NCBI GenBank assembly: GCA_023807065.1
Contig: JAJJLU010000343.1
Location: 22,864-86,863, forward strand
DNA: 64,000 nucleotides
Source of the DNA: Isotricha intestinalis
Lineage: Eukaryota; Ciliophora; Litostomatea; Vestibuliferida; Isotrichidae
Direction of reading: 5' to 3'
Positions 20,093 through 32,454 of the stretch are shown piece after piece. A model generated the notes under the pieces. The model had not been told where the DNA came from and did no database searches. It saw only the letters and a program-made list of their open reading frames with translations. Every line of letters starts with the position of its first letter. Position 1 is the first letter of the stretch. The translations under genes and the position numbers were made by a program.

Positions 20093-23000
20093 ATGGATAA
20101 CATACTTAAATTTAGTATATTGGAAGAAGAAGATTCACAAAAAATAAATGATTATTTAAAGAAAAAAAATAACAAAATAATATATTATTTAATAATATTA
20201 ATAGTATTATTTCTTATTTTTGTATCAATAATATTCATGTTAAAAAGAAATGAAAAAAATAATTATAGAATTTTATATGAAGATTACCAAATAAAAAAAC
20301 CAATAGGAAGTAAAATAAAAAATAAAATAATTCAACTGAAAACAAACAATTTGAAAATAGCAATTACTCAAAATCCTTATATAAAAGAAACTTCAGTATC
20401 AATAATTATACCTTTTGGTAATAATATAAATATAATTCCAGGTTTTGCAAATTATGCAAAAAATTTATTTTACAGTGGAAGTAAAAAATATAATGATAAT
20501 ACTTTATTTAGAAGTTTAATAAATGAAATTGGAGGAAAAGAAAATTCAATTTTATTAAATTCAGAAACAATTTTCCAATTTTTTTCCCCTTCAAATGAAT
20601 TTGAAAATATTTTTCAAATTTTTTCAAATATGATTGATCAACCTTTACTAAATAAAACTTTTGCTAAAAATTATATTAATTTAATACATTCTGAATTTTT
20701 AGATAAAAATATTTCTGGATTAAATAATTTTCTTGAAATTGTTAAATTTTATGTAAATCAAAAACATCCTTTTTATTTTATGATTAATGGAAATAATGAA
20801 AGTTTAAATTCTATTGATTTTGATAAATTATATAATTATACTTTAGAATATTTAAATTATTGTTTTGACCCAAATAAATTTAAAATGGTTATTTATTCAA
20901 ATAAAGAAATCAAAGAAATAGAAAATTTAATATTAAAATATTTTAATTTTGATAGCAAAAATGTATCAAATGAATTTAAAAATTTAATTGAAAATAAAAT
21001 TAAATCTTTTAAAAGTGAAAAAATATTCAATGAAAATATAAAAGGAAAAATAATTCATTCTCAAATTTCAAATATAAATATATTATCAACTTCTTTTGAA
21101 GTTCCTGGAACAAATAGAAAAGATGGAATAATTCAATATTTATTAATTCATTTAGAAAATATATATGAAGGTTCACTTTTACAATATTTAAGAAATAAAA
21201 ATTATGTTTTAGAAATTGAATTGAGTAAAGATGATTCTTTTTTAGATAAAAATATATTTATTATATTATTTTATTTAACTAAAGAAGGAATTCAAAATTT
21301 TAATGAAGTTCTTATTATCATTTTTTCTTATTTTAAATTCTTAAAAGAAAATTGTGTAAATGAAGAAATTTGGAATAATTATAAAAAAGCAAGTGATAAA
21401 ATAAATAAAATAAAATATGAAACAAAACAAAAAGATATTTTAGATATAACTGAAAAATTATCTCAAAATTTTTTAAGAGTAGATAATGAAGAATATTATC
21501 AAGGAGGTTATTTTTTAAAATATGATAAAAATTTAACTCAAAATTTTTTTAATTCATTAAATATAAATAATGCTTTATTAATTATTGATACAAATAGTGA
21601 ATTTACTAGTATAAAAGATTTCAATAAAATATTTAATAATAAAAATGAAACTTATTTAAGATATTATGGAACAAAATTAACAGAAGGAAAAATTCCAAAT
21701 GAATTAATTGAAAAATTAAATAATTTAGATTATAAAAAATATAATTTTAAATTACCAAAACTAAATAATTTCATTACAAATAAAACAGAAGAAATTTTTC
21801 CTTGTTATGAAATGAAAAACACAAAATGTTCAAATGATGAATATAATAATAAAACATATAATCCATTGAAAATAAACACTAAAGAATATGAATTAATATA
21901 TTTAATAGATAAATCATTTCATTTATCAATAGTAAAAGCTCAATTAAATATAAATTTTGCATATTTAGGAGAAAATGATTATTTACATTTATATATTTTT
22001 TCTCAATATTTATTATTTGAAATTAATAGAGGAAAATATTATCAAATTAAAGGAGGAGGAATAAGTGTTAAAATTAATATTATTGAAACTGGACTTTCTT
22101 TTCAAATTTTTTCTAATTCTGATAATATTTATTCCACTATTAAATTATTAATCAATTCTATTAAAGATACTATAAATAAAAATAAATATAGTCAATTTCA
22201 AGTTTATTTTTATTCTATTCATAAAATGTACACTACTGATTCTGGTTTTAGTTTATTTAATTCATATATTTTAATTAAAGATTTATTTTCTGTTAATTCT
22301 TTTTCTCAAAATTTAATAAATGAAGAAAAAAAAGTTTTTTCTTTTTCTTATGAAGAAATCACTCAAAGTTTAAATAATTTATTAGAAAGAGTTACTCCTT
22401 TTAATTTATATATTGTTGGTGATATTAATAAAAATGAATTAAATAATATTTGTGATTATATTAAAAATACTTTAAATCCTAAAATAAATCTTCGAGATTC
22501 TTTAAAACAAAGATTTATTGGTAATAATAATCAAATTTATCTTATTAGAATAAATCCTAATATTTTTGAAAAAGAAAATTGGGTTATGACTTCTTTTCAA
22601 TTATTAAATTTAAATGAAAAAGAAATTCAACAATTTGAAATTTATGAAAAATGCAATATTGAATTTTTTAATAATTATTTAAAATATAAAAAACAAATTG
22701 GTTATCGTTTAGAATATAAATTTGAATCAATATCAGATTATCCAAATTTAAATTATTTATTCATTTCAATTGGAGGAACAAATTATTTTCCTTCTCAAAT
22801 AGATAAATTTATTGATGAAGCAATTTTAAAATCCTTTGATAATAAATGTTTAAATTTTAAAAAAATATATGAATATATCAATCAAAAAAAAGAAAAGTTA
22901 ATAGATATTCATGATAGGTTAAATCAAATAATAAACTTAAAAATAAATGAAAATGAAAAAAATAATAATAATTTACTATTATCATATTCATATGATGATG

Positions 23001-26000
23001 TATTAACAACAGTAAAAAAATATTTAAAAGAAAAACCAAGTAAAGCAACATTATTATTATATTCAAATATAAATCAAACAGAAATAGAAAAAGATTTTAT
23101 TGAATCTTTAAAAACTAAAAGTTCTCTTTCACCAAATATAAAAAAAATACAAGCTTTTAATACAGAATTTCTAAAAGATTATACAAAAATTCCAGAGAAT
23201 AATGGAAAAATATTTTATATTCCATATGAAAATTTAGAAATTATTTTTGATGGAAAAACAATTCAAAAACCATTAAATTATGATAAAGAAATAGAAATAA
23301 TAAAAATTTATCCAAGTGAATATAAATTTATGTTAATTGAAGATAAATACAATAAAAAAGGAGGAATTCAAATTAAATGTAATTATGGTTTTTTAAACGA
23401 TTTAATTGATGGTTTTTCACATTATTCTCAACATAATTTTTTAGGAGGAACCAAACAATTTTCCAGAGAAAATATATTTAATTTAATTAAAAAATTTAAT
23501 GGTTTTATTCAAGGATATACTTATAATAGAAAAACAATTTTTCAAATTTTTGGTCCTAATTTTCAATTAGAAAAAATTATTAATATAATGAGTAATATTA
23601 TTCAAAATCGAGATTTTAATATTGATTTTCTTAATAATGAATTAATTATTATAGATAATGAATTTCAATCTTATAATAATAGTTTATTTGGTATTAATGA
23701 AATATTAAAAAATAATGCTAATAAAGAACATAATTATTATAAAAATATTCCTACATCAGGAATTGGAAATTATAATATTTTAAGTAAAATTAATCTTGAT
23801 GAAAGAATTGAAAATTTAAAAAAATATTATGATTTACTTTTTAATCCTAAAAATTGTTTTTTTTCTATTATTTCAAATAGAAGTTTAGATGAAATGAGAT
23901 ATTTAGCTTTTAATTATTTTAATTTTCAATTAAATAATCCAACAGGTGATTTTGTAGATAAATTTATAAGTAAAAACTCTTCTTTTGGGAAAGTTAATTT
24001 ATTTAATAAAGAAAATTTAGGTAAATTCATTCATATAAAAAGTGACACAACTTATTTATTAAAAATTATTTTTATTTTACCTAATTTTAACAATTATATT
24101 GAACAATCACCTTTTGAATTTATGAAATATTTATTAAATGGTAATAATGAAGGAAGTTTAAAATATTATTTCAATATATATAATTATGCAAATTCATTTG
24201 ATTTTTTAATTGATTATAAAAATAATTATATGTCTGATTCTGTTATTTCAGAATTAAATATTAATTTAAATGAAAATGGAATTAATAATATTGATAATGT
24301 AATAGAAGGAATTTTTTCTTCTATAAATATAGCAAAAAAAAATTTTAATGAAGATTTATATAATAATATTCAATTAATTTTTAAAAAGAATTTTTTATTT
24401 AAAGAAAAAACAAATATTGAAATTAATATTGAAAACTTTGATAATATTAATAATTATGAAATTTATGGTAATGCTGGAATTTTAGGAGGATATTATTTTT
24501 ATAATTATACTAAAAATAATATTATGGAATTTTTTGATTATTTTACTCCTGAGAATTCAATTATTATTTTAAATTCAAATACAATTATAAATTCTAAATA
24601 TTTTGAAAATCCAGAATTAAAAACAACAATTGCATTTAATATACCTTATCATATAAGTAGTTTATCAAAAGAAAATTTATCAAATTTAAAAAAAATAAAT
24701 GATGTAAATAATTATCAATTTTTAATTAGAGAAAAAAATGAAAAAATTAATTCAAACATAAAAATAGTAATTCCTTGTTATTTAAATTCTCCTTATAAAT
24801 GTGATAATTATGAATATGATGATAAAAAAATTAATGAAAACTATAATCAACTTTATAAAGTGATTTCAGAGCCAAATATTTTATCTTTAACTAAAATAGA
24901 TAAATCTTTTAAAATTCCTTTAATTAAAGGTTTAATTAAAATTGATTTTAATGAAAATGAAATTAAAAATTTATTAAATACAAATAATAAAAAAGGAATA
25001 TATTATTTATTTTCAGATTATTTAATTTATAAATTATATAATAATGATTTATATGAAATTGGATTTAATTTTTCAATTATAGAAAATTCTTTCAAATCTT
25101 TTCAATTAAAATTTAATATTTATAGTGAACAATGGGATGAATTTATTAATTTTTTTAAACAGTATTTTTATAATAATATAAAAGAATATGAATTAAATAA
25201 TTTAAAAAGTAGATTAATTGAAAGAAAAAAAATAGGAAATGATCCTTTAATGAGAGTAGAAAATGAATTAAATTTAATTTTCAAAAAATTCATAACTTCA
25301 AATACTTTAGAAGATGATATTTCAAATGATGATATTGAAAATATAAATTTAGATGATTATAATAATTTAATTAAAACAATTCAAAATTTAGAAAAAAAAA
25401 TTACTTTTTTCACAATTGGTGATATTAACATTGATAAAATTACTTCAATTACAAATTTATTATCTGAATTTTTAATTAAAAATAAAAATAATATTAATCT
25501 TCAAAGTTCACTTATAAAAAAAAATATATATTTAAAAGATAAAACTAGTATAATTTATTATACAAAAAATGAAAATTTATATGACAATCAATCTTCAATA
25601 ATGATATTTTATCAATTAAATTCAACAGATATAATAAATGACTTTAAATATTATTCTTTATGTATTGGAAATCACTTTTATGAAAATATAAGAACACAAA
25701 AACATATTGAATATAACATTAAAAATTATTTAACTGAAATTTTAGGAATTAAATATTATATTTTTTATACAAAAGGTTCAAATTATTCTCAAGAAGAAAT
25801 TGATAAAATATTTAATCAAGAATTAACAATTCTTTTAATATTAAATGTCCTGAATTAAGTGATATATATAAATATGAAAAGATTAAAAATAAACCAACTT
25901 TTGAAGATAGATTTAATTATTTATATGATAAAATTATTAGTGGAAATTATAATAAAGAAGAAAAAGAAGATATTACAAATGAAAAAAAATGGGATGATAT

Positions 26001-26190
26001 AATTTATAATATTAAAAATTATTTTGAAAATAAACCAAGAAGAATTGCAATTTATTATTATAAAACTAATTTAACTGATCAATTTATTAATGAGTCGGCA
26101 AATAAATATAAAAAGTATTATTTGAATGATGAAATAAAAAATGAAATAACAAATAATTTAAATTATTTAAATAATTATAATAATAAATAA
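20093..26190 (+). CDS. Membrane-anchored tandem M16 (insulinase-like) pseudopeptidase; frameshift near the 3' end
   Basis: The first frame runs 1921 residues to a TAA at 25858. The next 330 bases encode a further ~110 residues of the same style in the -1 frame, from KCPELSDIYKYE to the TAA at 26188-26190. The real product is therefore about 2,030 residues, with a one-base discrepancy between 25816 and 25855. A short cytosolic N-terminus and one span (about 28-50) make it type II. Two complete insulin-degrading-enzyme-like units follow. Unit 1 has PGFANYAKNLFYSGSKKY where M16 enzymes have HxxEH (N120..K123-N124), while the third zinc ligand E201 stands 77 residues on. Unit 2 has GFSHYSQHNFLGGTK (H1110-Q1113-H1114), then E1190, so both His are kept but the catalytic Glu is Gln. 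Neither unit should cleave peptides; unit 2 may still bind zinc. Confidence 0.75.
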
Positions 26191-26244
26191 TATAATAAAA
26201 AAATTCAAATTTATAATAGTTTTATATATAATAAATAATAAATA

Positions 26245-29200
26245 TTATAAATTTTCATTCAATGCAAGTAATAAAATTTCTTGTAATTTATTTTTAATTA
26301 AATCATTATTACAAAAAATACAAGAAACTAATAATTCATTTATTTCTTTTTTATATTTTACATTTTTATAATATTGAAATTTAATTAAAGCGCTTATTAT
26401 AATTTTTTCAACTTCTTCAGAGATATGTTTATAAAAGATATTTTTTTCATAAAAAGTTTCATTATTAATTGAAATATTATCTTTTTGATTTTTTAAATTA
26501 ATTTCATTTAAATTTTGAGTTTCTTCAACAAATATTTTTAAAACATAAATTGACATTTCATATATTTTATTGGTGTATTTTTCTTTTAATTCACTTCTAT
26601 CAAAACAATAATTTAATAAAGTAAAATAAAGATCTAAACTTCTTTCTTCTTGAGAATAAATAACAACCCTTTTTTTATTATCTGAATATATTATTTTTCT
26701 TAATTCAAAATTTTTATTAAATTTAATTGCAATTTCGTAACTTCTTTTAAGTAAAATAATTAATTTTTCTAATTCATTAATTTCAATATTTTGAATATTT
26801 ATATCTAAAAAATTTTCTAAAGTATTTAAAAGAATAATAACGACTTGAGAACGTAAAATATTTATTGAACTATTATTTTTTAATATTTCTATATTTATTT
26901 TTTCAGAATTTTTTTCAAATGATTCAAAATCACTTTGTAAATTATTTTCAAATATATTAACTAATAATTTAAATAATAATAAAGGATAATCTTTAATTAA
27001 ATTTAAATTTTTTTGATTAATTAATATTTCAAAACATTTAACTCCATTAATACATACTTTTCCATCTTTATTATTATTACACATTTTTTTAACTAAATTT
27101 AAAATAAAATTAATTTGATTTTGGTTTAAAAAATCCTTATTATTATTTATTATTAATAAAATATTTTGAATAAATTTCATTAAAATTTCTCCTGAGTTAT
27201 GTTCTAACAATTTTTCACTTAAAGGAAAGAAGATTTCATCTTTAATATTACTACTAAAATTTTTATCAAATTTTTTTTCTTTTAATCTCTTATTTAAAAT
27301 ATCAAATAAACCTTTTAAAGAAATCATACTTACATTATCTCTTTTATCAATAATTAATTCAGCCAAATCTTTTAAAGAAATAATTAATTTATTTTTATCA
27401 TTAATTTCATTAATTATTTGAAATAACATAACTAAAATTTCTTCTGGAAAAGAACTCGAATAACTAACTAAACAATTAGTAATATCATTATATAAATTTA
27501 TATTTTTCTTTAAATAATTATTAATACACCATTTTAAAAAATCAAAACTTTGTTTTTTTAATTCTTCATCTTTTTCTTTTGAAATAATTTTAATTAATTC
27601 TATTATTTTTTTCCATCCTCTTTCAACAATATATTTTCCATCATTTTGAATTAAATTAATAAAACAAACAATAGCAAATTCTTTTCTTTTATTTTCATTA
27701 GTATTAATATCAGATTTTTGGAAAATAATTCTAAAAGGTCTTAATAATTCAATTTGAAAATCATTATTATTTTTATATTCTAAATATTTTTTACTTAATT
27801 GTCTTAAACAATCAATTCCTTTTTCACTGATTTCTTGATTATCATTTAATGAAATTTCTATCAATATTTTACTTACTTTTTCCCATATTTTTAACCAAAT
27901 TAAATAATTTCTATTCATACATAATTCAGTTACTTCTATTAATTTATGTAATAAAAAATATCTATTATTTAATATTATATCTTCTATTGATAATTCACAT
28001 AATGAATTTATAAAATCTAAAATTGAGTCATCATTCATTTTTTCACTTTTTAAAAATATTTTTTCATAATCTTCAGATGTTATTTTATTTATAAATTCAA
28101 TATTATTTTTCTCTATATCAAAGTCGTTTTCTATTATTAAACTTTTTTTCCTTTTTATTTTCAAACTTTGAAAATAATTTTCTCTTTCACTTTTTGGCAT
28201 TGATTTAACAGTTAATAAAGAATCTAATTTATTAATAATTTTCAAAACAATTTTCCAAGAATTTTTAAAATAACTATTTCCATCTTTTAAAGACAATTCG
28301 AAAATTTTTTTTAAGCATTCAATATTTTTATCTTTAATTTCTTTGAACTGGAATAAATTAGTTAAATTACAAAGACCTTTAATTAAAGCATCTTTAGCTA
28401 AATCTAAATTAATAAAAGATAAAATTTTAATAGTTTTAGTAATTCCATCAATACATAATTGATATAAATTTTCATCATTACTTTGTTCAATAACAACACT
28501 AAAAACAGCTAATAAAGGAGACCAAATAGATTCCATAAAAGGATAAATATATTGAAATTCATATATTATAATATATTGCTTTCCTTTTCCTTGTTTTAAT
28601 CTTTCTTTACATTCATTTAATAATCTTGTACTTTCTAATTTTATTCTATTTTCTCTATTATTTAATTTCTCTTTTTCTTTCTCTATTTCAGGAAGAGATA
28701 ATGGATTATTTAATATGTCATTATATATATTTTGTAAATATTCTTTATTTAAATTTTTAGTTGATTCTTGAGTTGAAAGTAAATTTAAAAAACCATCAAA
28801 ACCCATTTTTTCTTTTACATTTGGATTATGTAATTCTGTTTGTAATATTATTATTGTAAAAGATAAATAATATGAAGTTTCTTTATTTTCAAATTTATTT
28901 GGATTGTCTTTATTATATTTATTTGAAAATACATCTAATATTCTATCTATTTTTTGTCCTTCACCAGGTAATTTAAATGTAGATAAATATTTTCTTAAAC
29001 TATTTATTAAATCTAATCCGGTAAAATTAAATAAATCTGTATAATTTTTTAATACTTTTAAATTAATTTCTGAATTATCTCCTAAAATTTCTCCTACTTC
29101 TTCTTTATTTAAATTATTTCTTTTTAAAAAATTTGCTATATCTTTTGCTTCTTCTTCTTTATCTTCTTGAGAAATTATTCCTGAAGAAATTAAATATTTA

Positions 29201-31146
29201 ATTCCTTTTTTATATTTAATATTAAATTTCTCAATTCCTTTTTCTAAATTAGATTTATACCTTAAATTCTCATCAATTTTTTGTTCATCAAAAAAATTAT
29301 TACTAACATTTAAATTAATTTCTTCTCTTTCACTTTCATTATTATTACTATTATTATTATCTAAATTATTAATATTTTGACTAATGCAAAAATGATAAAT
29401 AGAATCAACTAATAAATTAATAGTTTCTAAAGCAATTAATTTTAAATTTTTTTCTTCTTCATTTTGCATTAAATGAATTTTATTAGAATATTTTCCTTGG
29501 CCTATTTCTCCTAAAGAAGAAACAATTCTATAAACTAAAAATTTTTCATTTATTTCACAATCATAATTAGCATATAATTCTAAAAAATAATTTATTTTAG
29601 AAGCTCTTTCTTTTAAATGTTGTAAAACACATAATTTATGTTCATATGAATAATTATTACTTTCTAAAATTTTTAAAAAAACTGTTTCATTAAAAACACC
29701 AATTTCAATTTTTAATTGTTCTCTAAAACATTCCCATAAATTAAAAAATAAATTTATACTAATTTCAAATAATTTTTTTTCATCATTTAAAGAAAAAGCT
29801 AAAAGACTTTCAATTAATTCTCCTTTAATAGTGAAAGAAAAATATTTTTCATTTTTTAAAAATTCTCCAAATTTTTTAATAATATCATTTAATAAATCTA
29901 AAGAAAGTAATTTAGTTCTGTAATTAAAATATTGATTTTTAGAAGGAAGATTATTGGAATTAACTAATTTACATAACATAACAAAAATAAATTTACAATC
30001 ATAAGAATAAAATTGTGCAATATCATCTTCATTAATTAATTGCCCATTTAAAAATCTATCAATTTTATTATCAATTTCTTTAATTAATTCTTTACATTTA
30101 TTTGAACAAATAGGTTTTCTTGATTCTCTATCATAATAATCTGCTTTATTTCTACATATAAAACACCATCCAAATTTTCCATTTTCTATATTTTTTTCAT
30201 TTAAAATTTTTGGATTGTGAAAAGAAAAAAAATATTCATCATTTAATAAATCTATTTTTGATTTAGGAATTAATTCTAATCTTGAATTTTTATTCATTTT
30301 TAAATTCGCTTCATAAATACATATTTCATCTATTATTGTTCTAATTTCTTTTATTATTAATCTGTCTATTGGAGTTTTATAATTTTGAATTAAAAAATCA
30401 TTGTTATTAAATGTTAAATTCGTATTTTCTATATTATTATAAATATTATTATCATTTAAATCATCATAATCTTTTTGAATAAAATTATAAAATTTTTTAT
30501 AATTTTTAAAATGAGAATTTATTATTGATTTTAATACATTTTGAGATGATTCTATTATTACATTTGATTTAGCTGATGAAAAAATAAAAAAACAAAATGA
30601 TATTATTTGACTTAATGGTTTTTCATGAATACCAAAAGAAGTATTTTGATAAATTAAATATAATGTTTTTAAAGAATTTAGCCAAATATTTTCATCATTA
30701 ATTTCTTTAAATTCACTTATACAATTAATAAGAGAATGATTAATTAAAGGTTTTATTTTTAATTTCTTATTATTTAATTCATAATTATCATCAGAATCAA
30801 TTGAATTATAAAATGATTCTACATTAAATAATTTATTCATAATTAATATTTGAATTTTTTCTACAAATATATCTGCAATTTTCTTATTATCTCCTCTTAA
30901 TGACATTTCTATATATTTATAATATTTTGATGCGTTTAATTCTTCTTCTATTTTATCTTCTTCTATAAAATCTTTATAACTTCCTAAAAATTGAGTTAAT
31001 ATTGAAAAATATGGATTTTTTTGACTTAAGTTTTTTTGCATTTTTTCAAATATTAATGTTAAACATGATGAATATATTTCATATGAATTTTTATCTTTTT
31101 TTAATTGTATCTTATTATTTTTTGATATTTCATTAATCTTTTCCAT
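26245..31146 (-). CDS. BIG/Sec7-family ARF guanine-nucleotide exchange factor
   Basis: 1633 residues, the usual size for BIG1/2-Sec7p. In order: a DCB-like helical region; a HUS box, NYDCEINEKFLVYRIVSSLG followed by EIGQG, near 520-545; the Sec7 domain from about 650 to 840; and long C-terminal helical repeats (HDS regions). The catalytic glutamic finger is intact: FKLPGEGQKIDRILDVF with E729, followed by YYLSFTIIILQTELHNPNV. These proteins activate ARF on the trans-Golgi or endosomes. Odd: between DCB and HUS lies C328-x2-C331-x15-C347-x3-C351, a possible zinc-binding insert that I do not know from BIG proteins. It is tail-to-tail with the M16-like gene, 54 bp apart. Confidence 0.88.
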   Translation of the reverse strand: MEKINEISKNNKIQLKKDKNSYEIYSSCLTLIFEKMQKNLSQKNPYFSILTQFLGSYKDFIEEDKIEEELNASKYYKYIEMSLRGDNKKIADIFVEKIQILIMNKLFNVESFYNSIDSDDNYELNNKKLKIKPLINHSLINCISEFKEINDENIWLNSLKTLYLIYQNTSFGIHEKPLSQIISFCFFIFSSAKSNVIIESSQNVLKSIINSHFKNYKKFYNFIQKDYDDLNDNNIYNNIENTNLTFNNNDFLIQNYKTPIDRLIIKEIRTIIDEICIYEANLKMNKNSRLELIPKSKIDLLNDEYFFSFHNPKILNEKNIENGKFGWCFICRNKADYYDRESRKPICSNKCKELIKEIDNKIDRFLNGQLINEDDIAQFYSYDCKFIFVMLCKLVNSNNLPSKNQYFNYRTKLLSLDLLNDIIKKFGEFLKNEKYFSFTIKGELIESLLAFSLNDEKKLFEISINLFFNLWECFREQLKIEIGVFNETVFLKILESNNYSYEHKLCVLQHLKERASKINYFLELYANYDCEINEKFLVYRIVSSLGEIGQGKYSNKIHLMQNEEEKNLKLIALETINLLVDSIYHFCISQNINNLDNNNSNNNESEREEINLNVSNNFFDEQKIDENLRYKSNLEKGIEKFNIKYKKGIKYLISSGIISQEDKEEEAKDIANFLKRNNLNKEEVGEILGDNSEINLKVLKNYTDLFNFTGLDLINSLRKYLSTFKLPGEGQKIDRILDVFSNKYNKDNPNKFENKETSYYLSFTIIILQTELHNPNVKEKMGFDGFLNLLSTQESTKNLNKEYLQNIYNDILNNPLSLPEIEKEKEKLNNRENRIKLESTRLLNECKERLKQGKGKQYIIIYEFQYIYPFMESIWSPLLAVFSVVIEQSNDENLYQLCIDGITKTIKILSFINLDLAKDALIKGLCNLTNLFQFKEIKDKNIECLKKIFELSLKDGNSYFKNSWKIVLKIINKLDSLLTVKSMPKSERENYFQSLKIKRKKSLIIENDFDIEKNNIEFINKITSEDYEKIFLKSEKMNDDSILDFINSLCELSIEDIILNNRYFLLHKLIEVTELCMNRNYLIWLKIWEKVSKILIEISLNDNQEISEKGIDCLRQLSKKYLEYKNNNDFQIELLRPFRIIFQKSDINTNENKRKEFAIVCFINLIQNDGKYIVERGWKKIIELIKIISKEKDEELKKQSFDFLKWCINNYLKKNINLYNDITNCLVSYSSSFPEEILVMLFQIINEINDKNKLIISLKDLAELIIDKRDNVSMISLKGLFDILNKRLKEKKFDKNFSSNIKDEIFFPLSEKLLEHNSGEILMKFIQNILLIINNNKDFLNQNQINFILNLVKKMCNNNKDGKVCINGVKCFEILINQKNLNLIKDYPLLLFKLLVNIFENNLQSDFESFEKNSEKINIEILKNNSSINILRSQVVIILLNTLENFLDINIQNIEINELEKLIILLKRSYEIAIKFNKNFELRKIIYSDNKKRVVIYSQEERSLDLYFTLLNYCFDRSELKEKYTNKIYEMSIYVLKIFVEETQNLNEINLKNQKDNISINNETFYEKNIFYKHISEEVEKIIISALIKFQYYKNVKYKKEINELLVSCIFCNNDLIKNKLQEILLLALNENL

Positions 31147-32454
31147 AAAAATGCATTAATTTTAAAAAATGAATTATAATTATTAAATTAATATTAATTG
31201 TTGAAGAGTTTTATATAATAAAAAATATGAAATTAAAATTCTCATGTTATTTTTATTTTGAATCAAATATATTTACAAAGTAAACAATAAAAACATTAAA
31301 TTTTATTAATTTGTGAAAAAATAAATGCTTGTTATAATTATCAAATAATTTTATATAGGGAACTTTAAAATGTATTCAAAATGATATAAAAGATAATTAT
31401 ATTTTTTTTTGGTTAAAAACAAAAAAAAATATGAATTAATGAAAATTTATGTTTCTTATAAATTAGGAAATTATGGTGCTTTTATTTTAAAGAATGAAGA
31501 TAATACTTTTTGAATACTAAATTAATTTTTAATTTTGAATTTAGTATTTTATTTAAATCAATTGTGTTAAATTAAATAAATACTAATCTCATTTAAATTC
31601 AGAAAAATATATTATAAAAATTATTTATGATATTAAAAAAAAATAATCATTGATAATATTAAAGAAAAATATTTTTCAATTCAAAAAAATTAACACAATA
31701 ATTTTACTTTATACTGAATAAAAATATATGAATTTACCAATTAAATTATTTTTCGTCTGTTTTATACTATTCTAATATTATTTATTTTATTGAAAAAAGA
31801 GGTGATTAGAAAAAATCAAAATAATAATAATGTTATTAATGCAAAAAGAAAAATTAATCAGAATATTTTAAAAGAAATAAATCAGCAAAAATAAATTAAA
31901 TTATTTGTTTTTTCTTTAAAACTAAGGAATATATTATAATCAATATTTTTAAATCAATTTGGTGACGACCACACATAATAATTTTTTTTGAGACTAAAAA
32001 TAATTATTTATAATGTAAACATATTAATTAATAAAATTAATTTAATCCCTTTAAATATAAAAAATAAAATTACATACTATATAATTCATGCAATATATAT
32101 AAAAGAGTATATACAAAGAAGAATTTATTAAATCCAAAATGTCCACATTATAATAAATTAATAATAAATGAAAAAGAAAAATTAAAAAACAAAATAAAAA
32201 GAAAAAATTATTATTAAAAAATATATGTAATAAAAGTGCAATTCATATTTAAATCATCCAATATTAACATCTTTAAGAAATAATGAAATTCTTTCATATA
32301 AAGTAAGTGCTGCAATTAAATTAGAATCATCAATAAAAATAAAATACCAAAAACAAAAGAATCAAAATAAAATAAATTATATATAAAATATATATAAATT
32401 TAAATAAATTTATTTCATTATTATTTATTTTTTTCATTTTTATTTAAATAAGTG
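31147..32454 (+). pseudogene. Gene-poor 1.3-kb stretch with coding-like scraps, possible decayed gene
   Basis: The longest spacer in the window. Several short plus-strand stretches have protein-like composition but are broken by stops. 31439-31513 is ATG-to-TGA for 24 residues (MKIYVSYKLGNYGAF...). About 31794-31891 encodes KKEVIRKNQNNNNVIN... without a start. 32133-32216 encodes NPKCPHYNKLIINEKEK and ends in TAA. Further scraps continue to about 32360. They could be remains of one gene or short independent ORFs. A motif GGTGACGACCACAC at 31970-31983 is unusually GC-rich for this genome. No homologue could be named. Confidence 0.25.

Noticed and set aside
25853..25860. Euplotes-type programmed frameshift at the AAT TAA stop of the M16-like gene
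   Set aside because: Euplotes shifts +1 at a slippery AAA before the stop. Here the needed shift is -1 and the upstream codon is AAT, so a base error or mutation is more likely.
31970..31983. GC-rich word GGTGACGACCACAC as part of a tRNA or other structured RNA
   Set aside because: No cloverleaf arms, no T-loop consensus and no pairing partner within 100 bp.
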